Positions 6,638-6,646 of a stretch of 6,646 nucleotides of DNA are shown in pieces (position 1 is the stretch's first letter; each line of letters opens with the position of its first letter). The position numbers and the translations under genes were made by a program. The DNA comes from Dehalococcoidia bacterium (GTDB lineage: Bacteria; Chloroflexota; Dehalococcoidia; JACQUA01): contig JAUYHV010000023.1 of NCBI GenBank assembly GCA_030689845.1, positions 1-6,646 on the forward strand. The letters run 5' to 3'. Under the pieces are notes generated by a model. That model made no database searches, was not told the DNA's origin, and worked only from the letters and a program-made list of their open reading frames with translations.

Positions 6638-6646
6638 TAGATACGG

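Noticed and set aside
1..6640. CRISPR array or composite transposon reading of the two repeats
   Set aside because: There are only two copies, 6.5 kb apart, with no spacers, cas genes or transposase, so neither a CRISPR array nor a functional composite transposon is supported.

Overview
This 6.6 kb window looks like chromosomal DNA of an anaerobic bacterium of moderate GC content. The main clue is a tungsten- or molybdenum-type aldehyde:ferredoxin oxidoreductase, supported by a short bacterial alpha-glucan phosphorylase and small REP-like palindromic repeats built on the widespread CATTCCCGC...GCGGGAATG motif. Such repeats and AOR-family enzymes are common in Desulfobacterota, Nitrospirota and related anaerobes, but the window does not settle the taxon. 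I see no phage, plasmid, CRISPR, transposase, tRNA or rRNA genes.

Layout. Positions 1-142 hold one copy of a 142-bp MITE-like element. On the minus strand, reading right to left, are an FrdA/AprA-like FAD flavoprotein (4025 to 2292) and then an AOR-family oxidoreductase (2207 to 297). They are separated by 84 bp and probably form one transcription unit, with a good sigma70-type promoter candidate at 4164-4192. A 326-bp divergent intergenic region separates this unit from a plus-strand alpha-glucan phosphorylase (4352-6052). After 193 bp of hairpin-rich spacer comes a 72-codon NifU C-terminal-type iron-sulfur protein (6246-6464) with a likely terminator. A second, same-orientation copy of the element (6496-6637) almost reaches the window end.

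Function. The AOR and flavoprotein are best read as a redox pair. The AOR should oxidise an aldehyde (or reduce an acid) at a bis-pterin W/Mo site wired to a 4Fe-4S cluster. The flavoprotein keeps its FAD-binding parts but, by eye, lacks the four residues that handle dicarboxylates in fumarate reductase and succinate dehydrogenase, so it is more likely an electron-transfer partner or an enzyme for another substrate. The phosphorylase releases glucose-1-phosphate from storage glucans. The NifU-like protein is a general Fe-S scaffold or carrier; any link to the Fe-S-dependent AOR is only by proximity.

The points most worth a second look are the AOR/flavoprotein pair with no ferredoxin or Fe-S subunit beside it, the rewritten active site of the flavoprotein, the pair of TA-flanked hairpin elements bracketing the whole gene set, and mutually exclusive pairings in the leader of the NifU-like gene. 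I found no clear evidence for a wholly new multi-gene system.
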